In this document: positions 1 through 6,986 of the stretch, one piece after another | Numbering within the stretch: position 1 is the first letter of the stretch | Layout: every line of letters begins with the position of its first letter | Assembly (NCBI GenBank): GCA_031423155.1 | Contig: JANPEZ010000090.1 | Location: 1-22,782 of the forward strand | DNA: 22,782 nucleotides | Direction: 5' to 3' | Origin: JANPEZ01 sp031423155 | GTDB taxonomy: Bacteria > Actinomycetota > UBA4738 > HRBIN12 | Made by a program: the position numbers and the translations under genes | The notes under the pieces: model-generated | Database searches by the model: none | What the model saw: only the letters and a program-made list of their open reading frames with translations | What the model was told of the DNA's origin: nothing

Positions 1-2
1 CT

Positions 3-887
3 GTAAAGCCCGCTGTCATCTCGAAGCCCTCGAAGGGTTCCAAGACCGCAACGAAGACCGCAACGAAGACAGCGACGAAACCGGTAGCGGGAGGCTCCGG
101 TACCGCAACCGCCACCATCCCAGCGCAGGTCGACGACGAACTCGGCAAGCTGTGGGACGCATGGAAGGGTCAGGCTTCGGCCGCCGCTCGCGACAAGCTC
201 ATCTTGCACTATGCCCCACTCGTGAAGTACGTGGCGTCTCGTGTCGCTACCGGCCTTCCCGCCAGCGTCGACCAAGCCGATCTCGTGTCTTACGGCATGT
301 TCGGGTTGATAGATGCCCTCGGAAAGTTCGAACCGGGTCGTGGCAACAAGTTCGAGACATACGCGATCCCTCGGATCAAGGGCGCGATCATCGACGAGCT
401 GCGCGCGATGGACTGGGTCCCGCGCAGCGTCCGCTTCAAGGCCCGAGAGCTGGAGAAAGCCCACTCGGACCTGGAGGCGATGCTCAAGCGCCAGCCGACG
501 GAGAAGGAGATGGCCGAGCGGTTGGGCGTTTCCGTCCGCGAGCTGCACGACGTCGTCTCGCAGATCTCGTTCGTGTCCGTTCTGGCTCTGGACGAGATGG
601 TCTCGGTCGGCGCAGACCGAGGCGAACAGGTCTCGCTGCTGGACACGCTCGCGGACAAGAACTTCGACCCGACCTCCGGAGTCGAGAGCCAGGAGACGCG
701 CAGTCTGCTGGCCGCTGCGATCAACGCTCTCTCCGAGCGCGAGAAGATCGTCGTGACCCTCTACTACTTCGAGGGCCTCACGCTTGCCGAGATCGGCGAG
801 ATCCTGGGCGTCACCGAGTCGCGTGTCTGCCAGATCCACACGAAGGCGGTCGGCGGCCTCAGAGGTCAGCTGACAGAAGTCGAATAG
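3..887 (+). CDS. whiG: WhiG/FliA-family RNA polymerase sigma factor (5' end outside window)
   Basis: Alternative sigma factor that directs RNA polymerase to a dedicated promoter set. The frame is open to the left edge with no in-frame ATG or GTG in the N-terminal part, so the true start lies upstream. The visible N-terminus is a Lys/Ala/Thr-rich tail (about 45 codons), followed by VDDELGKLWDAWKG, where the sigma domain begins. Region 2 carries the family-typical FETYAIPRIKGAIIDELRAM, then WVPRSVR; region 3 follows; region 4 has the helix-turn-helix GLTLAEIGEILGVTESRVCQ. Known for the family: WhiG acts in Streptomyces sporulation and FliA in flagellar transcription. No flagellar genes are nearby, and the place next to an M23 peptidase and rpsB matches whiG in Streptomyces, so WhiG-type is inferred. 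The regulon cannot be told from the sequence. Confidence 0.93.
   Translation, partial: VKPAVISKPSKGSKTATKTATKTATKPVAGGSGTATATIPAQVDDELGKLWDAWKGQASAAARDKLILHYAPLVKYVASRVATGLPASVDQADLVSYGMFGLIDALGKFEPGRGNKFETYAIPRIKGAIIDELRAMDWVPRSVRFKARELEKAHSDLEAMLKRQPTEKEMAERLGVSVRELHDVVSQISFVSVLALDEMVSVGADRGEQVSLLDTLADKNFDPTSGVESQETRSLLAAAINALSEREKIVVTLYYFEGLTLAEIGEILGVTESRVCQIHTKAVGGLRGQLTEVE
42..77 (+). repeat. Three tandem 12-bp units coding a Lys-Thr-Ala-Thr repeat
   Basis: Units AAGACCGCAACG at 42-53 and 54-65 are identical; the third, 66-77, differs at two bases. In frame they give repeated K-T-A-T in the N-terminal tail of the sigma factor. Such short in-frame repeats can expand or contract. The encoded stretch is basic and probably disordered. 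Confidence 0.85.
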
Positions 888-899
888 ATCCTCCCCGAG

Positions 900-915
900 A
901 GTGACCCCGGTCACT
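900..915. promoter_or_regulatory. Perfect inverted repeat, possible operator upstream of the M23 gene
   Basis: AGTGACC and GGTCACT are perfect 7-nt arms separated by CC. The site lies 12 nt after the sigma factor stop and ends 21 nt before the proposed -10 (937-942) of the peptidase gene, so it overlaps the expected -35 region. A dimeric regulator could bind here; no particular regulator is recognised. It may be chance. Confidence 0.35.
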
Positions 916-936
916 GCGGTCGCTTCCCCGAGTCGC

Positions 937-942
937 TAGCCT
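937..942 (+). promoter_or_regulatory. -10-like hexamer TAGCCT for the M23 peptidase gene
   Basis: TAGCCT is followed by 6 nt and then the ATG at 949, which would place the transcription start at the A of the start codon (leaderless). No Shine-Dalgarno sequence precedes the ATG, which supports this. No good -35 is seen. Confidence 0.45.
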
Positions 943-948
943 CGCCGC

Positions 949-1428
949 ATGCGCAGGTTGCTCGTGGTCTTCGCTCTCATGCATCTGCTGATCGCCGCGC
1001 CGGCGCGAGCTGCCGGCACCTGGTCCTGGCCGGTCAGCGGCGCGGTGATCCGAGGTTTCGATCCTCCCGACTCGCCGTATGGGTCTGGGCATCGGGGCAT
1101 CGATATCGCGGCGGCTTCCGGAACGCCGGTTCTCGCGGCCGCCGACGGGACCGTCAGCTTCGCGGGCAAGGTCGGCGGACAGCTCTTCATCACGATCCAG
1201 CACGGCGGAGGATTGGCTTCCACCTACTCGTGGGTCTCGGCGCTCTCGGTGCGCAAGAACGACACGGTTTCGGCCGGGCAACCGATAGGCCTTTCGGGGC
1301 AGGGGCATCCGGGTTCGGCGATCCAGCATCTCCACTTCGCGGTCAAGCTCTCGGGGGGATACGTCGATCCGCTGGATTATCTCGCCCCCGGCAGTGTCGT
1401 CGATCTGATCAGGTTGGCGCCTGTGTAG
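949..1428 (+). CDS. Secreted M23 (LytM-type) peptidase-like protein
   Basis: Predicted exported zinc endopeptidase acting on peptidoglycan cross-bridges, 159 aa. Residues 1-21 form a signal peptide (MRRLLVV...APARA, cleavage before AGTW). The rest is one LytM domain. Zinc ligands are visible as H48 and D52 (GHRGID) and H129 in the HLH motif (127-129). In active enzymes a further catalytic His sits in a Y-x-H motif before the last strand; here the aligned stretch is Y93-S-W95, so that His is absent. Activity may be reduced or regulatory; small M23 proteins beside actinobacterial rpsB often seem to deviate at this site (recollection, not checked). There is no other cell-wall-binding domain. Position between whiG and rpsB matches Streptomyces. 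The start is set by the signal peptide and the -10 element just upstream. Confidence 0.88.
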   Translation: MRRLLVVFALMHLLIAAPARAAGTWSWPVSGAVIRGFDPPDSPYGSGHRGIDIAAASGTPVLAAADGTVSFAGKVGGQLFITIQHGGGLASTYSWVSALSVRKNDTVSAGQPIGLSGQGHPGSAIQHLHFAVKLSGGYVDPLDYLAPGSVVDLIRLAPV

Positions 1429-1456
1429 CCGCGGGCCGCTTGGGAGCCGCGCCGAT

Positions 1457-1462
1457 TAGGAT
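1457..1462 (+). promoter_or_regulatory. -10-like hexamer TAGGAT before the propeller gene
   Basis: TAGGAT ends 8 nt before the TTG start at 1471, giving a leaderless or nearly leaderless transcript. No clear -35 and no ribosome binding site are seen in the 42-nt gap. Confidence 0.35.
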
Positions 1463-1470
1463 GTGCCGTC

Positions 1471-3036
1471 TTGCTCCCAGTCGCCCACCACGAAGTTGCT
1501 CGCCGATCCCGCGCGCGGGGCCTCCTCGCGCGCCTGGTGATCGCTGCCGCCCTATGGCTGTCGATAGCTGCGCCCGCCTCGGGCCACGAGACCAGCTGGC
1601 AACAGTTCCAGGGGGACTCCGCCCGGTCTGGCGCGACCGACCACGGGCCCCTCCCGCCGTTCCTTCAGGCCTGGCCGTCATCGTTCAAGGTCGCGGCCGA
1701 GATGGAACTCGGCTTGTCCGCTCCGATACTGGCCGGGGACGTCGCCGTGACGGTGGGTCCGAGGGCCGTTTACGGGGTGGACGTTGCGACAGGAACGCAG
1801 GTCTGGATGATCGACCGCAAGTTCGGGCCTTCGGTCCCGGCGGCCGTAGCTACCGACCCCGGCGGCCGGCAGATCCTGGTCTACACGGAGGGATTCGGGG
1901 ATGACCCTCAGCCCGTGTCGGACGCCGCGGCCAGGGCGAGCGCAGCGGGGACCCCTCAACCCGAGCCGACCACGCCCACGCCCTCGACCGCCGAACCGGT
2001 TTTCACCGGCGAGCAGCAGCCCAGGGTGGTTGCGGTGGACCTGGCGACGAGAGAGCCCATCTGGGACCGGCCGTTCGATCTCATGGAGGTCAGCAGGACC
2101 GGCGTGACCATCGACGGAAGTTCCATCTTCGTCGGCGACAACCTCGGCAACGTTTACGCGATCTCGCTGGAGACAGGCGAGGCGCTCTGGTCCGAACCGT
2201 ACGCCGCTCCCGGAACGCTCACGTCCGCGCTCGCGGCGGGCGAAGGTTTCGTCGTGGTGGCTGCTCAGGCCAGGATCGACCCTGACGCGTCGACGGCCGC
2301 GGATCAGCCCACATCGGCGGTGGTCGCGATCGACACGTTCACCGGCGAAGCGGCTTGGACCTACACCGTCGAGAACAGGGGCTACCCAACCACTTCCCCG
2401 GCGATAGGCGACTCGCGTGTCTACTTCGGAGTCATAGACGGAGAGGCCATCGCCCTCGAGCTGGCGACCGGAAAGCAGCTCTGGAGCGATCGGCTCGGCG
2501 GGGTCTTCCTGCCGACCTCATCGCCGGTTGTTGCCTCAGGCGGCGTCTTCATGGTCGACGCTCAGAGCGGACACGCGTTCCGGCTGGACGCCGATTCCGG
2601 AGATCAAGTGTGGGACTTCGCCCTGAACCTGAGCCTGGGGCGCGGAGTTCCGGTCCTTGCGGGACCGAATCTCCTCGTGACCAGCGTGTCCGGCCAGCTC
2701 TCCGCCATCGACGTTGAGACGGGCCGGCTGGCCTACCGGGGTGCTCCGGTGGGCGGACTCTTGGGGCCGATGGCTGTGGCCGACCGATCCGTGATCGCCG
2801 TAAGGGGCGGCAAGAACGCCGGATTGATCGCCTTCGCCGCGGACCCCGAAGGCGCGCTTCTGGATGTCCCCTCACCCACGACGCTGGACGTGGCCCGGCT
2901 CCTTTCGGGCTTCCTCATCGCGCTCGTGGGACTGACCCTCGTGCTGACACTCCTGGGCCGAACCTTGCTGGCCCGTATCGGGCCCCCGGCCTTCGAGACC
3001 GAGGACGACTTCATCGAGGATGAGGAAGAGGGATGA
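1471..3036 (+). CDS. Exported PQQ/BamB-like beta-propeller protein with C-terminal membrane anchor
   Basis: 521 aa with a TTG start; the start is chosen because it gives a full signal peptide (basic RRSRARG, hydrophobic core LVIAAALWLSIAA, cleavage near residue 38). Residues about 45-460 contain repeated propeller blades of the PQQ-binding-like type: recurrent A-x-D-x-x-T/S-G-x-x-x-W strands such as YGVDVATGTQVWM, YAISLETGEALWS, VAIDTFTGEAAWT, IALELATGKQLWS and FRLDADSGDQVWD. A Pro/Thr-rich insert (about 144-182) interrupts an early blade. One transmembrane helix lies at about 474-500 (LLSGFLIALVGLTLVLTLL), then an acidic cytoplasmic tail ending EDDFIEDEEEG. The propeller would face outside. 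Substrate or cofactor is unknown; it could be a scaffold like BamB rather than an enzyme. It overlaps the next gene by four bases (ATGA), which suggests a joint function. Confidence 0.85.
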   Translation: MLPVAHHEVARRSRARGLLARLVIAAALWLSIAAPASGHETSWQQFQGDSARSGATDHGPLPPFLQAWPSSFKVAAEMELGLSAPILAGDVAVTVGPRAVYGVDVATGTQVWMIDRKFGPSVPAAVATDPGGRQILVYTEGFGDDPQPVSDAAARASAAGTPQPEPTTPTPSTAEPVFTGEQQPRVVAVDLATREPIWDRPFDLMEVSRTGVTIDGSSIFVGDNLGNVYAISLETGEALWSEPYAAPGTLTSALAAGEGFVVVAAQARIDPDASTAADQPTSAVVAIDTFTGEAAWTYTVENRGYPTTSPAIGDSRVYFGVIDGEAIALELATGKQLWSDRLGGVFLPTSSPVVASGGVFMVDAQSGHAFRLDADSGDQVWDFALNLSLGRGVPVLAGPNLLVTSVSGQLSAIDVETGRLAYRGAPVGGLLGPMAVADRSVIAVRGGKNAGLIAFAADPEGALLDVPSPTTLDVARLLSGFLIALVGLTLVLTLLGRTLLARIGPPAFETEDDFIEDEEEG

Positions 3037-4025
3037 CCGACAAGAAGAAGAAGGGCCGAAGCGGCGGCAGTGGCTATCGGGCCCCCCGGCCCGCCGCTGA
3101 GGTGCCCGAGTCCGGGATGGGGCCGAAGAAGGGCAAGGGGTTCCTGAGCGCGATCCTGGAGCCCCGACCTCGCACGGGCACGGCCATGCCCAAAGCATGG
3201 AACTCGATCGGACGAGGACTGGTAACGGTGGCCGCATCGCCGCTGATCCTGCTGGTGGCGTTCGGGTCGGTGTTCGCGATGTGGATGATGCTGCTCGCAC
3301 TGGGCTTCCAGGGCCCGATAGCCCGGCTGGCGAGCGGATTGGTACTACCTCCACTCGGCACCGGCATCATCGACGTCCAGCTTTCCTCCGAATTGGCCGG
3401 CGCGCCCCGAAACGCCCTGTCCGTGCTGGCCATCGTGCCGTTCCTGCTGGTTCGATCCCTGATCCTGTCGGTCATCATCGGACTGGTCGTCGAGGCGCTC
3501 GAAAGCGGCGTGGCCACTTGGGTAGGGGTGGTTCGAGGTCTGCGCCGGGTCCACGTCGTCCTGTCGGTTCACATCCTCGGGCTTGCACTCGTCACCGTCT
3601 CGGGCTTCCTCGCTCCGCTCCTTGGGCCTGGGATCGGGATCCTGGCTTTCATAGCCTCCTTGGTCGTCGGTGTCTATCTGTTCGTGTTCGCACCCGTGAT
3701 AGCTGTTCGCCAAGGGTTGAGCATGCCCGATTGTCTGAAGCGAGGATGGAGGACGGCCCGCGTGGCGGGGATGGGCAACCTCGGGATGGCCACGATGTAC
3801 GTCATCCCCGTCGTAGCGATCCTGGTCGGCGGCAGCGCGCCTCGGTGGTCGGTGTCTCTGCTGGGCGTGAACCCTCCCTACACGGGATGGATCTTCATCC
3901 TGGGCGTCGCCTTCCTTCAGGTCGGATACATCGCCGCGTTCGCCTTCAGGTGGATGTCCGTGGAGGCCGAGGCTCCCACGGCCGAGCGCGCTCCGCCGCC
4001 GCCGGCACGCAAGCGGGGCCGGTAA
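3033..4025 (+). CDS. Six-helix integral membrane protein of unknown function
   Basis: 330 aa. The N-terminus is basic and glycine-rich (MTDKKKKGRSGG; about 55 hydrophilic residues). Hydrophobic segments follow at about 69-92, 130-155, 178-197, 200-228, 250-267 and 284-306, then a Pro/Arg-rich basic C-terminus. Between the fourth and fifth helices lies PVIAVRQGLSMPDCLKRGWR. This pattern (helix end, short amphipathic stretch with L-x-R-x-W-R) recalls the membrane domains of glycerophosphodiester phosphodiesterase-type and related 6-TM proteins, but the resemblance is weak. ATG overlaps the propeller gene stop and a purine-rich GGAAGAGGG lies upstream, so the two proteins are probably co-translated and may interact. 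No function is assigned. Confidence 0.8.
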   Translation: MTDKKKKGRSGGSGYRAPRPAAEVPESGMGPKKGKGFLSAILEPRPRTGTAMPKAWNSIGRGLVTVAASPLILLVAFGSVFAMWMMLLALGFQGPIARLASGLVLPPLGTGIIDVQLSSELAGAPRNALSVLAIVPFLLVRSLILSVIIGLVVEALESGVATWVGVVRGLRRVHVVLSVHILGLALVTVSGFLAPLLGPGIGILAFIASLVVGVYLFVFAPVIAVRQGLSMPDCLKRGWRTARVAGMGNLGMATMYVIPVVAILVGGSAPRWSVSLLGVNPPYTGWIFILGVAFLQVGYIAAFAFRWMSVEAEAPTAERAPPPPARKRGR

Positions 4026-4054
4026 TCGCCCGGGCCCGCGAGCATCCTCGCTGC

Positions 4055-4060
4055 TAGACT
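4055..4060 (+). promoter_or_regulatory. -10-like hexamer TAGACT of the rpsB operon
   Basis: TAGACT lies 125 nt before rpsB in the gap after the membrane protein gene; transcription would start near 4067. This leaves a leader of about 120 nt. No clear -35. Confidence 0.45.
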
Positions 4061-4185
4061 GCCCACGCCGGCGTCCTAGGGCGCCGAGCACACACGCTCG
4101 GGGATCGCGCCCGGGGTCCCCTCGCGGGGCCGGACGCGGGTAGAACCGAGCGGAGGAGATCAACCGAGCAAGGAGAAGAGCACCC
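4061..4185 (+). promoter_or_regulatory. Structured 5' leader of rpsB
   Basis: About 120 nt of GC-rich leader with several possible hairpins: CGGCG/CGCCG around a CCTAGG core (from about 4069), CCGAGC/GCTCGG with an ACACAC loop (4084-4101), and CCCC/GGGG with a TCGC loop (4118-4129). The ribosome binding site AAGGAG is at 4170-4175, 10 nt before ATG; a second purine-rich stretch, GGAGGAG, lies at 4152-4158. In many bacteria S2 represses its own operon through the rpsB leader; such control is inferred, not shown. Confidence 0.5.
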
Positions 4186-5079
4186 ATGCCTGTAGTCACC
4201 AGGCGGGAGCTCCTCGAGGCAGGCGTGCACTTCGGCCACCAGACGCGCCGGTGGAACCCGAAGATGTCTCGCTTCCTGTACGGGGAGCGTTCCGGCATCT
4301 ACATCATCGACCTTGAGAAATCCCTTACCGGGGTCGAGGAAGCCCACGAGTTCGCGCTCGCCCTCGGACGTCGCGGCGGGATCATCCTTTTCATCGGCAC
4401 GAAGAAGCAGGCTCAGGAGACCCTCGCCGAGCACGCCACGCGTGTCGGCATGCCCTACATCAACAACCGCTGGTTGGGTGGCATGCTCACGAACTTCACC
4501 ACCATCTCCAAGCGGTTGCTGCGCATGCGCGAGCTGCGCGAGATGGAGCGCTCCGGTGCGATGGGCTACCTGCCCAAGAAGGAAGCGATCCGGCTGCGCC
4601 GCGAGGCCGAGAAGCTCGAGCGCAACCTCGGTGGCATCCAGGATCTCGAGCGACTTCCCGACGCCGTCTTCGTGGTCGACACGAAGAAGGAACACATCGC
4701 CGTGAGCGAAGCTCGCAAGCTCGGTATCCCCGTTATCGCGATCGTCGACACGAACTGTGATCCGGACGAGGTCGACTACGTGATCCCCGGCAACGACGAC
4801 GCGATCCGCGCCGTCAACCTCGTGACCAGGGTGATCGCCGACGCCCTCGCCGAGGGTCGCGGAATGGCCAAGGACGAGATCATCTCCCGCGCAATAGGTT
4901 CGAGCGAACCTGTGGAGGCCGAGCAGGCCCCCGCCGCCCCGATGGTCTTCGAGCCCGACCCCGCTCCCACGGACGCGCCCGCTCCCGAGCCGATCGCTGC
5001 TCCGGCCGAGCCTGCCCCCGAAGCTGAGCTGCCCGAGCCCGTGATGGCCGAAGCCAGCGCAGAAGAAGGGCCTGCATGA
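4186..5079 (+). CDS. rpsB: 30S ribosomal protein S2
   Basis: Small-subunit protein that binds late near the head/platform junction and contacts S1 or the mRNA exit in many bacteria. 297 aa. The S2 fold spans residues 1 to about 235 with hallmark stretches LLEAGVHFGHQTRRWNPKM, YINNRWLGGMLTNF and PDAVFVVDTKKEHIAVSEA, ending IPGNDDAIRA. About 60 extra C-terminal residues are rich in Ala, Pro and Glu (PAPTDAPAPEPIAAPAEPAP) and probably disordered; such tails occur on actinobacterial S2. ATG is preceded by AAGGAG at 10 nt. The stop codon overlaps the tsf start (ATGA), so S2 and EF-Ts are translationally coupled as in most bacteria. Confidence 0.98.
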   Translation: MPVVTRRELLEAGVHFGHQTRRWNPKMSRFLYGERSGIYIIDLEKSLTGVEEAHEFALALGRRGGIILFIGTKKQAQETLAEHATRVGMPYINNRWLGGMLTNFTTISKRLLRMRELREMERSGAMGYLPKKEAIRLRREAEKLERNLGGIQDLERLPDAVFVVDTKKEHIAVSEARKLGIPVIAIVDTNCDPDEVDYVIPGNDDAIRAVNLVTRVIADALAEGRGMAKDEIISRAIGSSEPVEAEQAPAAPMVFEPDPAPTDAPAPEPIAAPAEPAPEAELPEPVMAEASAEEGPA

Positions 5080-5684
5080 GCGAGGTAACCGCAGGGCAGG
5101 TCAAGCAGCTCCGCGAAGCCAGCGGTGCCGGCATGATGGACTGCAAGCGCGCCCTGATCGAGGCCGACGGCGACATGACCCGCGCGAGCGAGATCCTGCG
5201 CGAGAAGGGTCTCGCGTCCGCGGCCAAACGCGCCGGCCGCTCCGCGAACCAGGGGCTGATCGACAGCTACATCCACTTCAACAACACGGTCGGAGTCCTG
5301 CTGGAGGTCAACTGCGAGACGGACTTCGTAGCCAACACGGACGAGTTCAAGGCGCTGGTCAAGGATCTGGCTCTTCACATCGCGAGCCCGGCGGCGCCGA
5401 GTTTCGTCACGCGCGACGAGGTGCCGACCTCGACGCTGGAGGTCGAGCGCAAGATCTTCGAGGCTCAGGCCAAGGAGTCCGGCAAGCCCGAGAACGTGAT
5501 AGTCAAGATCGTCGAGGGCAAGCTCGAGGCTTTCATGAAGGATCACGTCCTGCTCGACCAGCCGTTCGTGAAGGACGACTCCAAGACGATCCAGCAGCTC
5601 CTGGACGAGACGAGCGCCCGCGTAGGGGAGAAGGTTGCCGTCCGGCGCTTCGTCCGATACAAGCTTGGCGAGGAAGCCGAGTGA
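5076..5684 (+). CDS. tsf: Elongation factor Ts, short form
   Basis: Guanine nucleotide exchange factor that releases GDP from EF-Tu. 202 aa. The N-terminal UBA-like domain shows VKQLREASGAGMMDCKRAL; the core has the EF-Tu-contacting motif CETDFVAN. E. coli EF-Ts is about 283 aa and Streptomyces about 278, while Thermus has a 196-aa form; this one matches the short form with one core subdomain and the C-terminal VGEKVAVRRFVRY strand. The gene is intact from start to stop, so this is natural shortness, not a frameshift. It overlaps rpsB by four bases and is followed by pyrH after 10 nt. Confidence 0.97.
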   Translation: MSEVTAGQVKQLREASGAGMMDCKRALIEADGDMTRASEILREKGLASAAKRAGRSANQGLIDSYIHFNNTVGVLLEVNCETDFVANTDEFKALVKDLALHIASPAAPSFVTRDEVPTSTLEVERKIFEAQAKESGKPENVIVKIVEGKLEAFMKDHVLLDQPFVKDDSKTIQQLLDETSARVGEKVAVRRFVRYKLGEEAE

Positions 5685-5694
5685 GGAAGACCGG

Positions 5695-6429
5695 ATGACA
5701 GACAGCCAGGCAGCGCCCTTCTACCACCGGGTCCTGCTGAAGCTTTCCGGCGATGCCTTCGCGCCGGCCGACACCGGCTACGGGATAAGTACCGCCGCGA
5801 CCGGACTCGTCGCGCGCCAACTCGCCGAGGTCGTAGGTCTGGGAACTCAGACGGCGGTCGTGGTCGGCGGCGGCAACATCTTCCGCGGACGACAGGCTCC
5901 CGAGATCGAGCGGGCCCGCGCAGACTATATGGGCATGCTGCCGACCGTCATGAACGCCCTCGCGCTGCAAGACGCGCTGGAGAAGATCGGCGTCGTGACC
6001 AGGGTCCAGACCGCGATCCAGATGGCGCAGATAGCCGAGCCCTACATCCCGCTGCGCGCTCAGCGGCACTTGGAGAAGGGCCGCGTTGTCATATTCGCGG
6101 CGGGGCTGGGCGTTCCCTACTTCTCGACCGACACCGCGGCGGCTCAACGGGCCCTTGAGATCGGCGCCGATGCGTTGCTCAAGGGAACCAAGGTCGACGG
6201 TGTGTACACCGCCGATCCCAATATCGATCCGACCGCGAGCCGATTCGAGTCGCTCGAGTACGGCGACATGCTCCGCGAGCGCTACCAGGTCATGGACTCG
6301 ACGGCCGTCTCGCTCTGCATGGATAACGGGCTGCCCATCGTTGTCTTCGACCTTCGCGAAGAGGGCAATATCCGCAGGGTCGTGATCGGCGAACACATCG
6401 GTACGCTCGTCCACGGAGGGTCTCGATGA
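5695..6429 (+). CDS. pyrH: UMP kinase
   Basis: Converts UMP to UDP with ATP in pyrimidine nucleotide synthesis; a hexamer of the amino acid kinase fold, cytoplasmic. 244 aa, the usual length. Seen: phosphate-binding VLLKLSGDAF near the start, VVVGGGNIFRG, the YMGMLPTVMNALALQDALE helix, and KVDGVYTADPNID near the ATP site. Start ATG 5695 is chosen because it follows GAGGAAG at 5683-5689; an in-frame upstream start at 5635 would lie inside tsf. The stop overlaps the frr start (ATGA). Confidence 0.97.
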   Translation: MTDSQAAPFYHRVLLKLSGDAFAPADTGYGISTAATGLVARQLAEVVGLGTQTAVVVGGGNIFRGRQAPEIERARADYMGMLPTVMNALALQDALEKIGVVTRVQTAIQMAQIAEPYIPLRAQRHLEKGRVVIFAAGLGVPYFSTDTAAAQRALEIGADALLKGTKVDGVYTADPNIDPTASRFESLEYGDMLRERYQVMDSTAVSLCMDNGLPIVVFDLREEGNIRRVVIGEHIGTLVHGGSR

Positions 6430-6986
6430 CGGTCGACGCGAGCCTTGCCGATGCGACCGACAAGATGGCGAAAGCCGTGGCCCACCTCAAGGAGGAGCTG
6501 TCGGGGGTTCGCACCGGGCGCGCTACGCCCTCTGCGCTGAACCGGGTGACGGTCGAGTACTACGGCACGCCGGTACCGCTGAACCAGCTGGCCGGATTCT
6601 CGGTTCCCGAGCCCCGGCTTCTGATGATCCAGCCTTTCGACAAGGGCGCGATCGGGTCCATCGAGAAGGCGATCTTGGCCAGTGACCTGGGGATAACTCC
6701 CTCCAACGACGGGAACGTCATACGCTTGGCCTTCCCGCCTCTCACGGAGGAGCGACGCAAAGAGCTCGTGAAGGTGGTACACCAACGGGCGGAGGAGGGT
6801 CGCGTGGCCGTAAGGAACGTCCGCAGGCACCACAAGGATGAGCTGGAGAAGCTTGAGAAGGACCACGCCATCTCGGAAGATGACCTCAAGCGTTCCGAGA
6901 AGGAGTTGCAGAAGCTGACGGATCGGTTCGTGGCCGAGGTCGATGAGATCCAGCGCCACAAGGAACAAGAGCTCTTGGAGGTCTAG
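6426..6986 (+). CDS. frr: Ribosome recycling factor
   Basis: Splits post-termination ribosomes together with EF-G. 186 aa, standard length. The conserved start helix with LKEELSGVRTGRATPSALN, the hinge and small domain (VEYYGTPVPLNQLA, LLMIQPFD), and the second helix pair ending in LTDRFVAEVDEIQRHKEQEL are all present. GGAGGG lies 5 nt before ATG. The ATG overlaps the pyrH stop and its own TAG shares one base with the GTG start of cdsA. Confidence 0.97.
   Translation: MTVDASLADATDKMAKAVAHLKEELSGVRTGRATPSALNRVTVEYYGTPVPLNQLAGFSVPEPRLLMIQPFDKGAIGSIEKAILASDLGITPSNDGNVIRLAFPPLTEERRKELVKVVHQRAEEGRVAVRNVRRHHKDELEKLEKDHAISEDDLKRSEKELQKLTDRFVAEVDEIQRHKEQELLEV

Noticed and set aside
42..77. Tandem 12-bp units as a CRISPR or non-coding repeat
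   Set aside because: The units have no spacers and stay in frame with the sigma factor, so they are a coding repeat.
3345..4298. Minus-strand open frame of 317 codons opposite the membrane protein and rpsB start
   Set aside because: It crosses the rpsB promoter and leader, and its product is a charged, Arg/Asp-rich shadow with no domain.
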